Shown here in pieces: positions 1 through 5,808 of a stretch of 5,808 nt of DNA (position 1 is the first letter of the stretch; each line of letters opens with the position of its first letter). The position numbers and the translations under genes are program-made. The notes below the pieces were generated by a model that saw nothing but the letters and a program-made list of their open reading frames with translations, had not been told where the DNA came from and searched no databases. Where the stretch lies: the NCBI GenBank assembly GCA_021784615.1, contig JAJYHU010000418.1, forward strand, positions 1 to 5,808. The letters are read 5' to 3'. Origin of the DNA: Acidobacteriota bacterium. Its GTDB lineage: Bacteria; Acidobacteriota; Terriglobia; UBA7540.

Positions 1-1814
1 ACCGCCAGCTTTCCAGCGCTGTCCCGCACCGGAGTCATGGCCACGTCGTAGACGGCGCGGGAGTAGTTCACCTGGGCCGCGTCAAGCCTTTGGAAATGCG
101 CCTCCATGCGCCGGGCGAAGCCGTCCCAGTTCCGGGCCGACTTCGGAGACCAGAAAACCTCCGCCAGCGCGAAGCCGCGCGGCCACGTCATGTACTCTGC
201 CGCCCGCGGGTTGGTGACGAACTCGGTCCACAGGGGGGCCTCCCCGCCCAGGATGTACTTCGGGTCAACGCCCTCAGGCACGGGCTCGAAGCGGTAGCAG
301 GTGCTCACCAGCAGCCGCGAGTAGGCCGTGGGCTCGAGCGCCGGGTCGCCCTGATAGAGATCGAGGTAGGTGTAACTGGCGGGCGCCATGACCACCTGGT
401 GGTTCATTTTCGCCGCGGCGATTCCGCCCTTCATTCCGCGCCACGACATGACGGCGGCGTTCGGAGCGAGCCCCCCTTGGAGAATTTCATCCCAGCCGAT
501 CAGCCTCTTGTTGTTTGCCGCAAGAATTTTTTCAACGCGGCGGATAAAGTAGCTCTGCAACTCATTAACGTCCTTCAGATGTTCCTCGGCCATGCGCCGT
601 TGGCATTTCGGGCACTTCTTCCAGAAGCCCTTGAAGCACTCGTCGCCGCCGATATGAATGTACGAAGAGGGAAACAAGGCGGCGACTTCAGAAAACACCT
701 GATCCAGGAACTCGAACGTCCCCTCGTTGCCGGCGCACAGAGCGTTGTCCTCTTCGCCATAGAACTTGGATCCCGGATTCACGCGGAAGGGCCCTCCGGT
801 GCAGGAGAATTGCGGATACGCCGCAAGCGCCGCCAGCGAGTGGCCGGGAAGTTCGATTTCCGGAACCACCGTGATGAACCGCTCCCTGGCATAGGCGACG
901 ATTTCCCGGACATCGTCTTGCGTGTAGAAGCCGCCCTCGGTTGCCGCTTCACCCGGGCGGGGCGGTTCCCTCTCCCACAATCTTCCCAGGCGCGGAACCC
1001 GCCAGGCGCCCACCGCGATCAGCCGGGGACGGCTCTTGATTTCAATCCGCCAGCCTTGATCGTCGGTGAGATGCCAGTGGAAGACGTTCATTTTGTACTT
1101 GGCCATCTGGTCGATGTACCGCTTGATGAACGCCTTGGAGAAAAACTGGCGGCTCGAATCGAGCAGGAGGCCGCGCCAGGCGAACCGCGGAGAGTCCGCG
1201 ATCTTGATGCAAGGCAATACCCACGGCGACTCCTGCCGGGTGTTGCTTTCGATTTCCGCAGGAAACAATTGGAGCAGCGTCTGCACTCCGTAAAACAGGC
1301 CGGCGGCAGATGGAGCCTGGATGCGCACGCCCCGCTGGGTGACTTCCAGATCGTAGCCCTCGGGGCGGGCCGAACCCTGTTGCTCCCTCGTCAAAGTCAA
1401 AACGATTGCGCCGCGCCGGGCAGATCGCTTAGCCGCCTCAGCCACCTTCAGATGAAAGCCGGTGGGCGCCGCCAGCGCGTTCGCAAGATATGCTCCGACT
1501 TGCCGCGCCTCCGGATCGCCCGGCGAAACAAGAATGTCCGTGCCGCGGCGGAGCCGGAAAGTCCCCCGCAGGACCTGCATCGAAGCAGGTTGCGGGATCA
1601 AACTGGGCGGCGCGGCGATTTCGACATCCCGCTGCCCGCGACAGCCCGAAAGATCGCCTTGCCCCATTGGACCCGCGCCCACGGCCACGGCACTGGCCTT
1701 GTCGCTTGCGGAAACGGCCGCCGCTTGGCCCAGGGCGGGAAGCGCAACCCCCGCGCTTACTGCGCCGCCTGCCACCTTTTTTATGAAGTCGCGCCGGTTG
1801 AAGTCCTTGGTCAT
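1..1814 (-). CDS. Tat-exported GH20 beta-N-acetylhexosaminidase, C-terminus cut by window edge
   Basis: The enzyme removes terminal GlcNAc/GalNAc from chitin oligomers, glycoproteins or cell-wall fragments by substrate-assisted catalysis. 604 codons are visible. Residues 5-13 (FNRRDFIKK), followed by a hydrophobic AG-rich stretch to about residue 33, form a twin-arginine signal peptide, so export is in folded form. Residues 68-205 fit the GH20 N-terminal domain and about 209-575 the catalytic barrel. Seen in the order expected for the family are R214, the WHLTDDQGWR motif (247-256), PEIELPGH with H325, the catalytic pair D391-E392 in HIGGDE, W441 in GWDE, W458, Y483/D485, and W529/E531 in GGEAPLWTE. 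No active-site residue is missing. A CPKC pair (401-404) follows the catalytic motif. The start at 1814 is chosen because GGAG lies 8 bases upstream and the Tat motif follows at once; an in-frame ATG eight codons further upstream (1832) has no ribosome site. The stop and any C-terminal domain lie left of position 1. The family is firm; the exact substrate is not readable. Confidence 0.95.
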   Translation of the reverse strand, partial: MTKDFNRRDFIKKVAGGAVSAGVALPALGQAAAVSASDKASAVAVGAGPMGQGDLSGCRGQRDVEIAAPPSLIPQPASMQVLRGTFRLRRGTDILVSPGDPEARQVGAYLANALAAPTGFHLKVAEAAKRSARRGAIVLTLTREQQGSARPEGYDLEVTQRGVRIQAPSAAGLFYGVQTLLQLFPAEIESNTRQESPWVLPCIKIADSPRFAWRGLLLDSSRQFFSKAFIKRYIDQMAKYKMNVFHWHLTDDQGWRIEIKSRPRLIAVGAWRVPRLGRLWEREPPRPGEAATEGGFYTQDDVREIVAYARERFITVVPEIELPGHSLAALAAYPQFSCTGGPFRVNPGSKFYGEEDNALCAGNEGTFEFLDQVFSEVAALFPSSYIHIGGDECFKGFWKKCPKCQRRMAEEHLKDVNELQSYFIRRVEKILAANNKRLIGWDEILQGGLAPNAAVMSWRGMKGGIAAAKMNHQVVMAPASYTYLDLYQGDPALEPTAYSRLLVSTCYRFEPVPEGVDPKYILGGEAPLWTEFVTNPRAAEYMTWPRGFALAEVFWSPKSARNWDGFARRMEAHFQRLDAAQVNYSRAVYDVAMTPVRDSAGKLA

Positions 1815-1822
1815 GATGAATG

Positions 1823-1828
1823 CTCCAT
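1823..1828 (-). promoter_or_regulatory. Ribosome binding site of the GH20 gene
   Basis: On the minus strand this reads ATGGAG, with the GGAG core 8 bases before the ATG at 1814. It decides between this start and the in-frame ATG at 1832, which has no purine-rich site ahead of it. Confidence 0.6.
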
Positions 1829-1866
1829 TCATTGGAAGTGTAATCGTGGCCAGCCGCGCCAAGCCT

Positions 1867-1895
1867 ATATTACATCAGTCGGATATACAAACCAG
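1867..1895 (-). promoter_or_regulatory. Weak candidate promoter for the GH20 gene
   Basis: On the minus strand CTGGTT (1890-1895) and TAATAT (1867-1872) are 17 bases apart, about 50 bases before the GH20 start. The -10 box matches four of six consensus positions and the -35 box is poor. It lies in the most AT-rich part of an otherwise GC-rich gap and downstream of the terminator that isolates this gene from its neighbour, so some promoter is expected here. The exact boxes are a guess. Confidence 0.25.
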
Positions 1896-2073
1896 GTCCA
1901 CAACCGCCGCACCCGCCCATCAGAGATGGTTCACCTCATCGATGGAAAAGATACACGCGCGCCCAAACCCTTCCGCAAGGGAGCGGGAAAAAGTTCGCGG
2001 ATCTGAAGAGGCGGGCTACAGAGCGAGGGGGGAATTAAGAGAACGAACGAAGCGTGACAAAACGGGTTCGGCC

Positions 2074-2103
2074 AAAAAAAAGGAGCGCCTTTCCAGGCGC
2101 TCC
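2074..2103 (-). terminator. Strong intrinsic terminator of the small secreted-protein gene
   Basis: On the minus strand a perfect 9-bp stem, GGAGCGCCT pairing with AGGCGCTCC (2095-2103 with 2082-2090), closes a GGAA tetraloop (2091-2094, GNRA type). It is followed at once by eight T residues (2081-2074). It begins 27 bases after the stop of the small gene at 2131. The T-run exists only in the minus direction, which supports the minus strand as the coding strand of that gene. It also separates that gene's transcript from the GH20 gene downstream. Confidence 0.93.
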
Positions 2104-2130
2104 CACAGAGGAGGAGTCAATGAACGTGCT

Positions 2131-2526
2131 TTACCAGATGACGTGCCAAAGGCTTTTGGCCCCGGCGCTGGTATTGCGGGCTATGATGCCGGACGCTTGC
2201 CGAGCGCCGGAAACCACGGCGCTGGCTCCCACTTCAACTCCGTTGCCTGCCACTTTTCCGGCGCTGACCACGGCGTTTCCGGTGGCGCTGGCCGCGCTGC
2301 CCAAGGCTCCGGGGGCTGCTTTCGCCACGCTAGTGGCCTTGTCGGCCGCCGCCTCTCCGCCGGAAGCGGTGGCCGCGGCTGCGGCGTTTGTGCCTTGCAT
2401 GATCATCTTGCCGGCGTATCGAATGGCGCCGGCCTGCGCCACGGGCGCCGACCAGACCAAGGCTGCCAGCGCCAGCGCGGCAATCGAAAACTTTGGAAAC
2501 AAACTATAAAATCGGTTGGACAACAT
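2131..2526 (-). CDS. Small secreted Ala/Gly-rich protein of unknown function
   Basis: Not recognised as any named family. The 131-residue product starts with a Sec signal peptide: basic N-region, hydrophobic core at about residues 13-26 (FSIAALALAALVW) and an APVAQA cleavage motif after A32. The 99-residue mature part is dominated by Ala, Gly, Ser and Val, has no Cys and few charges, and carries a loose repeat, AVVSxxK/R, at 85-91 and 103-109, exactly 18 residues apart. It ends in the aromatic tail SLWHVIW. The amphipathic small-residue pattern could be a periplasmic or surface-associated helix, but that is inference. The start at 2526 is chosen because GAGGTG lies 8 bases upstream and the signal peptide then begins correctly. 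The longer frame from 2595 would put 23 charged residues before the signal and has no good ribosome site. The gene is monocistronic, with its own terminator downstream, and is divergent from tldD. Confidence 0.8.
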   Translation of the reverse strand: MLSNRFYSLFPKFSIAALALAALVWSAPVAQAGAIRYAGKMIMQGTNAAAAATASGGEAAADKATSVAKAAPGALGSAASATGNAVVSAGKVAGNGVEVGASAVVSGARQASGIIARNTSAGAKSLWHVIW

Positions 2527-2534
2527 AGGATGAA

Positions 2535-2540
2535 CACCTC
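2535..2540 (-). promoter_or_regulatory. Ribosome binding site fixing the start of the small secreted-protein gene
   Basis: On the minus strand this reads GAGGTG, 8 bases before the ATG at 2526. It favours that ATG over the longer in-frame start at 2595 and gives a canonical signal peptide at the true N-terminus. Confidence 0.75.
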
Positions 2541-2791
2541 GCTTTCTCTCTTGGTGCCGTTTTATCCTCATCGCATTGGAATTGAGGACTTTCATGCCTG
2601 TTGACTCTAAAAGCCCCTTATCGCTTTACCTCACCCAAGACCCGGCGCAACGGAAGAACGGCAATCTTCAAGTTACTGAATGCAAACAAAGTAAATCCTT
2701 CGCTTCTCTCACGATGGCGGCCAACATGCTGCCGCGCCCACAACCTCATATCTATTCAGATGACAATCGGGGGCTTTGAGTTGCTGCGAAA

Positions 2792-2820
2792 TTGACACCC
2801 CTAAAGGGGTATGTTAGTTT
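2792..2820 (+). promoter_or_regulatory. Candidate sigma-70-type promoter of tldD-pmbA
   Basis: A perfect -35 box TTGACA (2792-2797) is followed after 17 bases by TAGTTT (2815-2820). The latter matches TATAAT at positions 1, 2 and 6, the most conserved ones. Transcription would start near 2827 and leave a leader of about 60 bases before the tldD ATG. The -35 match is strong and the -10 weak, as expected for a promoter that needs help or is regulated. Confidence 0.55.
2797..2810. promoter_or_regulatory. Perfect inverted repeat ACCCCT-AA-AGGGGT in the promoter spacer, operator candidate
   Basis: Two perfectly complementary 6-base arms around an AA centre overlap the last base of the -35 box and fill most of the spacer toward the -10. 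A dimeric regulator bound here would cover or distort the promoter. C-run/G-run palindromes of this general shape are known for CsoR/RcnR-type metal sensors, but no such regulator is in the window, so the identity is open. The arms are too short and lack a T-run, so it is not a terminator. Confidence 0.45.
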
Positions 2821-2889
2821 GGAATTTCAGGTGGCTGGCCCGCGGGGAAGCACGCCCACACAGAAGGGTCCCATTCCAGGCAAAAAGTT

Positions 2890-4344
2890 ATGGCAGAAAA
2901 TGACCGGTTCTTCTTTGACCGCTACGGCCTGACCCCGGCAAACCTCGAACGCTATCTCGCCGAGGCGCTTTCGGACGGCGGCGACTACTCCGACCTCTAC
3001 TTTGAACACACCACATCGTCTTCCCTGCTGGTGGATGAGTCGCTGGTGAAGACCGCGCTCGAAGGCATCTCAATGGGCTGCGGCGTGCGCGTGGTGGCGG
3101 GCGATCAGACCGGCTACGCCTACACGGACGACCTGGAGCCGGAAAAAATTCTGAAAGCGGCCAAGATCGCGGCGCGAATCGCCAGCGGTCCGGCCAGCGT
3201 TTCAACCGTGGGACTTTCCACGCTCGAATCGCCCAACAATCTTTATCCGGTGCTCTCGCCTTCAACCGACCGCACCCTCCGCGACAAGCTTGCGTTGGTG
3301 CGCCAGGCGGACGCGGCCGCGCGCGGCTACGATCCACGCATTGCGCAGGTCCGGGTGAGTTACGCGGACCAGGTGCGCCACGTGCTGCTGGCGGGCTCGG
3401 ATGGCAGGATCGTCACGGACTTCCAGCCGCTGGTGCGGCTGAACGTCTTTGTGATCGCGCAGGACGGCGACAAACGGCAGACAGGTTCGCATGGCGGCGG
3501 CGGGCGGGTTGGACTGGAGTTTTTCCAGGGCGAAAAAGAACCCGGGCATTTTGCGCGGGAAGCCGCGCGGCAGGCCATCGTGCAGCTTGACGCCCAAGAC
3601 GCTCCAGCGGGAGAAATGGAAGTGGTTCTCGCGCCGGGCTGGCCGGGCATTCTGCTGCATGAAGCCGTGGGGCACGGCCTTGAAGCCGACTTCAACCGCA
3701 AGGGCATTTCCGCCTTCTCGGGCAGGATCGGCAAACCCGTGGCTTCGGAACTCTGCACGGTGGTGGACGATGGAACCATTCCGGCGCGGCGCGGCTCGCT
3801 GAACGTGGATGACGAAGGGCAGCCGACGCAGAAAACCGTGCTGATTGAAAACGGCATCCTGCGCGGCTATATCCAGGACAAAGTCAGCGCGGAGCAGATG
3901 AAAACCACTCGCACCGGGAACGGCCGCCGCGAAAGCTACGAACATATTCCCATGCCGCGCATGACCAACACTTACATGCTGGCCGGGCAGGACGATCCCG
4001 CAGAGATTGTCCGGTCCGTCAAACACGGCCTTTACGCCGTGCATTTTGGCGGCGGACAGGTCGACATCACCAGCGGCAAATTCGTTTTTTCCGCTTCCGA
4101 GGCTTACCTGATCGAAGACGGCAGAATCACCGCGCCGGTGCGGGGCGCAACGCTGATCGGAGACGGGCCCACGGTGCTGACCAACGTCACAGCGGTGGGC
4201 AATGACCTGGAACTCGATCCCGGCATCGGAACCTGCGGCAAGGACGGCCAAAGCGTTCCCGTGGGCGTGGGCATTCCCACCATCAAGATCAGCCGGCTGA
4301 CGGTGGGCGGCACGGCCCCGCGCGCCTTGCAGTCGTTCACGTAA
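2890..4344 (+). CDS. tldD: Metalloprotease TldD, catalytic subunit of TldD/PmbA
   Basis: Zinc-dependent peptidase subunit that pairs with PmbA/TldE in the cytoplasm to degrade unfolded peptides. In enterobacteria it processes microcin B17 and the CcdA antitoxin. The 484-residue length matches the family (E. coli about 481). The metal motif HEAVGHGLE begins at H257, giving H257, E258 and H262, and the third ligand Cys is C449 in GTCGKDGQ, as in the E. coli protein. Other family blocks are seen: GGGGRVGLEFF (202-212), SELCTVVDDGT (286-296), TGNGRRESY (342-350), MPRMTNTYML (355-364), FGGGQVDITSGKFVFS (386-401) and the C-terminal LTVGGTA. The start is secure: 2890 is the first ATG/GTG/TTG after an in-frame TAG near 2815. 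The ribosome site is weak (AGG, 9 bases upstream). The protein is intact, with pmbA 46 bases downstream. The specific peptide substrate is not shown. Confidence 0.97.
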   Translation: MAENDRFFFDRYGLTPANLERYLAEALSDGGDYSDLYFEHTTSSSLLVDESLVKTALEGISMGCGVRVVAGDQTGYAYTDDLEPEKILKAAKIAARIASGPASVSTVGLSTLESPNNLYPVLSPSTDRTLRDKLALVRQADAAARGYDPRIAQVRVSYADQVRHVLLAGSDGRIVTDFQPLVRLNVFVIAQDGDKRQTGSHGGGGRVGLEFFQGEKEPGHFAREAARQAIVQLDAQDAPAGEMEVVLAPGWPGILLHEAVGHGLEADFNRKGISAFSGRIGKPVASELCTVVDDGTIPARRGSLNVDDEGQPTQKTVLIENGILRGYIQDKVSAEQMKTTRTGNGRRESYEHIPMPRMTNTYMLAGQDDPAEIVRSVKHGLYAVHFGGGQVDITSGKFVFSASEAYLIEDGRITAPVRGATLIGDGPTVLTNVTAVGNDLELDPGIGTCGKDGQSVPVGVGIPTIKISRLTVGGTAPRALQSFT

Positions 4345-4366
4345 AAGGGCGGCGGCGAATCCGAAT

Positions 4367-4379
4367 CGCTGAGGCAGCG
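4367..4379 (+). other. Small hairpin in the tldD-pmbA gap
   Basis: CGCTG and CAGCG form a perfect 5-bp stem around an AGG loop, with no T-run after it, so it should not stop transcription. The GAGG at 4371-4374 is the only purine-rich ribosome-like stretch ahead of pmbA, but it sits about 16 bases from the ATG and partly in this hairpin. It may be chance in GC-rich DNA. Confidence 0.3.
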
Positions 4380-4390
4380 CGAACATCACT

Positions 4391-5746
4391 ATGGCAGAAA
4401 TCAACCTGGAACAACTTGCAAAAGATTTGGCGGACCGCGCGGTCCAAAGCGGCGCCACCGCCGCGGACGTAGTGGTGCGCGAAGGCGAAGAATTCTCCAC
4501 CACGCTGCGCCTGGGAAAAATCGAAAAGCTGAAGGAAGCCGCGTCAAAAGCCTTGGGCTTGCGCGTGTTCGACGGCAAGCGGAGCGCCTCGGCTTTTTCA
4601 AGCGATTTTTCCCGTGCGGCGCTTGAATCCCTGATCGAGCGAACCATCGCCATGGCGCACGAGACTTCTGAAGATCCCGCGAGCGGCCTGGCGGAATCCG
4701 ACCTGCTGGGCCAGCACCAGGGCGACCTGAAACTCTATTGCCCCGACGTCGCTGCGCTCGGGACCGAAGAGCGCATCGGGTACGCGCGCCGGGCGGAAGA
4801 GGCCGCAATGGCCGCCGATCCGCGCATCCAGAATTCCGAGGGCGCGTCCTTTGAGTCGAGCGAGGGAACGCGGGTTTATGCAAGCTCCGCGGGGTTTGTG
4901 GGAAGTTACCGTTCGTCCTATTGCGCGGTCTACGTGGTGCCGATCGCGCAATCGAATGGCGGCGGGATGCAGCGGGATTACTGGTACTCAGTGGCGCGCG
5001 GCGTGGCGGGGCTGGAGTCGCCGGAAGAAGTGGGCCGCAAAGCGGCGCAGCGTGCCCTGCGGCGCCTCGGCGGACGGAAAGTTTCAACAAGCCACGTCCC
5101 GGTAATCTTTGATAATGAGACCGCTTCCTCGCTGGTGAGCCACGTTTTTGGAGCCGTGCGCGGCGACTCGATCTACCGCAGCGCCTCTTTCCTGGCCGGC
5201 AAGCTGGGCCAGCCCGTGGCCGGAGAAAATGTGACCATTCTGGACGAGGGATTGCGGCCGGGCGGGTTTGGAACGCGGCCTTTTGACGACGAAGGGATTC
5301 CGTCTTCCGCGACGCCCGTGATCGAACGCGGCGTGCTAAAAAATTATCTCCTGGATTCCTATTCCGCGCGCAAGCTCAACATGAAAACCACCGGGAACGC
5401 CTCGCGCGGAATCGCCGGGCCACCGGGCGTGGGACCCAAGAATTTCTATCTGAGCCCCGGAACGCACTCTGCGGAAGAAATCATCCGCTCCGTCAAGGAA
5501 GGGTTTTACGTGACGGAACTGATCGGTTTTGGCGTCAACGTGGTTACGGGCGACTACTCGCGGGGCGCCGCCGGCCTGTGGATTGAAAACGGAGAATTGG
5601 CTTATCCGGTGGAAGAAGTAACGATTGCCGGCAACTTGCGCGACATTCTGAACAACATTGAAATGATCGGCCGCGACCTCGAATTCCGGCGCTCTATCGC
5701 TTCACCCACTCTGCTGGTGGGCGGCTTGACAGTTGCCGGCGCTTAG
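4391..5746 (+). CDS. pmbA: TldE/PmbA, partner subunit of TldD
   Basis: Paralogue of TldD that completes the heteromeric TldD/TldE peptidase; E. coli PmbA is needed for microcin B17 maturation. The 451 residues equal the family length. Recognisable blocks are TASSLVSHVFGAVRGDSIYR (244-263), which replaces the HExxxH helix of TldD and has no metal ligands, then RPFDDEG (296-302), LLDSYSARKL (320-329), VTELIGFGVNVVTGDYSRG (373-391), GLWIENGELAYPVEEVTIAGNL (395-416) and a C-terminal LLVGGLTVAG. The lack of the zinc motif is normal for TldE and is not damage. The start is fixed by an in-frame TGA seven codons upstream (4370-4372) with no other start between. The Shine-Dalgarno is poor, which suggests translation partly depends on ribosomes leaving tldD. 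The first ten bases (ATGGCAGAAA) are identical to those of tldD. The gene is transcribed with tldD. Confidence 0.96.
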   Translation: MAEINLEQLAKDLADRAVQSGATAADVVVREGEEFSTTLRLGKIEKLKEAASKALGLRVFDGKRSASAFSSDFSRAALESLIERTIAMAHETSEDPASGLAESDLLGQHQGDLKLYCPDVAALGTEERIGYARRAEEAAMAADPRIQNSEGASFESSEGTRVYASSAGFVGSYRSSYCAVYVVPIAQSNGGGMQRDYWYSVARGVAGLESPEEVGRKAAQRALRRLGGRKVSTSHVPVIFDNETASSLVSHVFGAVRGDSIYRSASFLAGKLGQPVAGENVTILDEGLRPGGFGTRPFDDEGIPSSATPVIERGVLKNYLLDSYSARKLNMKTTGNASRGIAGPPGVGPKNFYLSPGTHSAEEIIRSVKEGFYVTELIGFGVNVVTGDYSRGAAGLWIENGELAYPVEEVTIAGNLRDILNNIEMIGRDLEFRRSIASPTLLVGGLTVAGA

Positions 5747-5808
5747 AAACGCAATGATGACCTGTTCTCAATCCGCCAAACGCGCCCGCCGCGCGAACCC
5801 GATTCCCT
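5747..5808 (+). other. Sequence downstream of pmbA
   Basis: These 62 bases contain tandem ATG codons at 5754 and 5757 opening a frame that stays open to the window edge (MMTCSQSAKRARRANPIP). There is no ribosome site before them and no recognisable motif, so this may or may not start a gene. No terminator with a T-run is present within the window. Confidence 0.3.

Larger units (their letters stand above)
1815..2073. other. Intergenic gap between the GH20 gene and the upstream terminator
   Basis: No coding sequence with a credible start was found on either strand; the open frames crossing it are antisense extensions over the neighbours. It contains the GH20 leader and a short inverted repeat CCCTT-CCGC-AAGGG at 1968-1981 with no T-run, so that repeat is not a convincing terminator. 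It presumably carries the independent promoter of the GH20 gene. Confidence 0.6.
2527..2889. other. Divergent control region between the small secreted-protein gene and tldD
   Basis: This 363-base stretch has lower G+C than its surroundings. It holds the leader of the small gene (left side, minus) and the promoter and leader of tldD (right side, plus). Two overlapping plus-strand frames of 64-67 codons (2576-2795) have no ribosome site, no recognisable motif and no codon pattern like the neighbours, so I do not call them. I found no convincing -35/-10 pair for the small gene on the minus strand. Confidence 0.7.

Noticed and set aside
1968..1981. Inverted repeat CCCTT-CCGC-AAGGG upstream of the hexosaminidase gene
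   Set aside because: A 5-bp stem with no T-run, common by chance in GC-rich sequence; it does not line up with the promoter guess.
90..2006. A 638-codon open frame on the plus strand across the hexosaminidase gene
   Set aside because: It is antisense to a GH20 gene whose minus-strand translation has every catalytic motif and a signal peptide. The plus-strand product is Arg/Pro/Gly-rich without any recognisable domain, as expected from codon bias in GC-rich DNA.
2120..2509. Plus-strand frame over the small secreted gene, preceded by a strong AGAGGAGGAG purine run at 2107-2116
   Set aside because: The ribosome-like run is striking, but its product is an Ala/Pro-rich antisense shadow. The minus strand has a proper signal peptide, its own ribosome site and a terminator with a T-run in the right direction.
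2576..2795. Two overlapping 64-67 codon plus-strand frames in the divergent control region
   Set aside because: No ribosome site, no family resemblance, and they run into the tldD promoter.
2821..2877. Possible long-range pairing GGAAT/ATTCC in the tldD leader, suggestive of a structured leader
   Set aside because: Only five base pairs over a 57-base span, with no riboswitch-like core or alternative terminator.
3262..4653. A 463-codon minus-strand frame spanning the tldD-pmbA junction
   Set aside because: It lies opposite two clearly identified protease genes and shows no motif or plausible start signal.

Overview
The window is GC-rich bacterial DNA of about 60% G+C with three complete genes and one gene cut by the left edge. 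All four are on ordinary chromosomal footing: I see no mobile element, RNA gene, CRISPR array or phage signature. A Tat-exported family 20 hexosaminidase, a small secreted Ala/Gly-rich protein and an adjacent tldD-pmbA pair, at this base composition, would fit a soil-type, glycan-degrading Gram-negative such as an Acidobacteriota member. That placement is an impression, not a demonstration.

Layout from left to right. Positions 1-1814 (minus strand) hold a GH20 beta-N-acetylhexosaminidase with a twin-arginine signal peptide and all expected catalytic residues; its C-terminus lies beyond position 1. A 259-base gap follows (1815-2073). It ends in a strong intrinsic terminator (2074-2103, minus) that closes a small gene at 2131-2526 (minus). 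That gene encodes a 131-residue secreted protein of unknown function. Between this gene and tldD is a 363-base divergent control region (2527-2889). It contains a plausible sigma-70-type promoter for tldD whose spacer is occupied by a perfect 6+6 inverted repeat. Then come tldD (2890-4344) and pmbA/tldE (4391-5746) on the plus strand, 46 bases apart and almost certainly co-transcribed.

How the genes work together: TldD and PmbA form a known two-subunit metalloprotease. TldD supplies the HExxxH zinc site and PmbA is a non-metal-binding partner, and both signatures are intact here. The complex degrades unfolded or modified peptides and in some bacteria matures peptide antibiotics or antitoxins. 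No RiPP precursor or modifying enzyme is visible here, so a housekeeping role is the default reading. The GH20 enzyme would act outside the cytoplasm on chitin- or peptidoglycan-derived GlcNAc ends. Nothing links it functionally to the protease pair beyond proximity. The window looks mostly conventional; the least explained items are the small secreted protein and the palindrome inside the tldD promoter.
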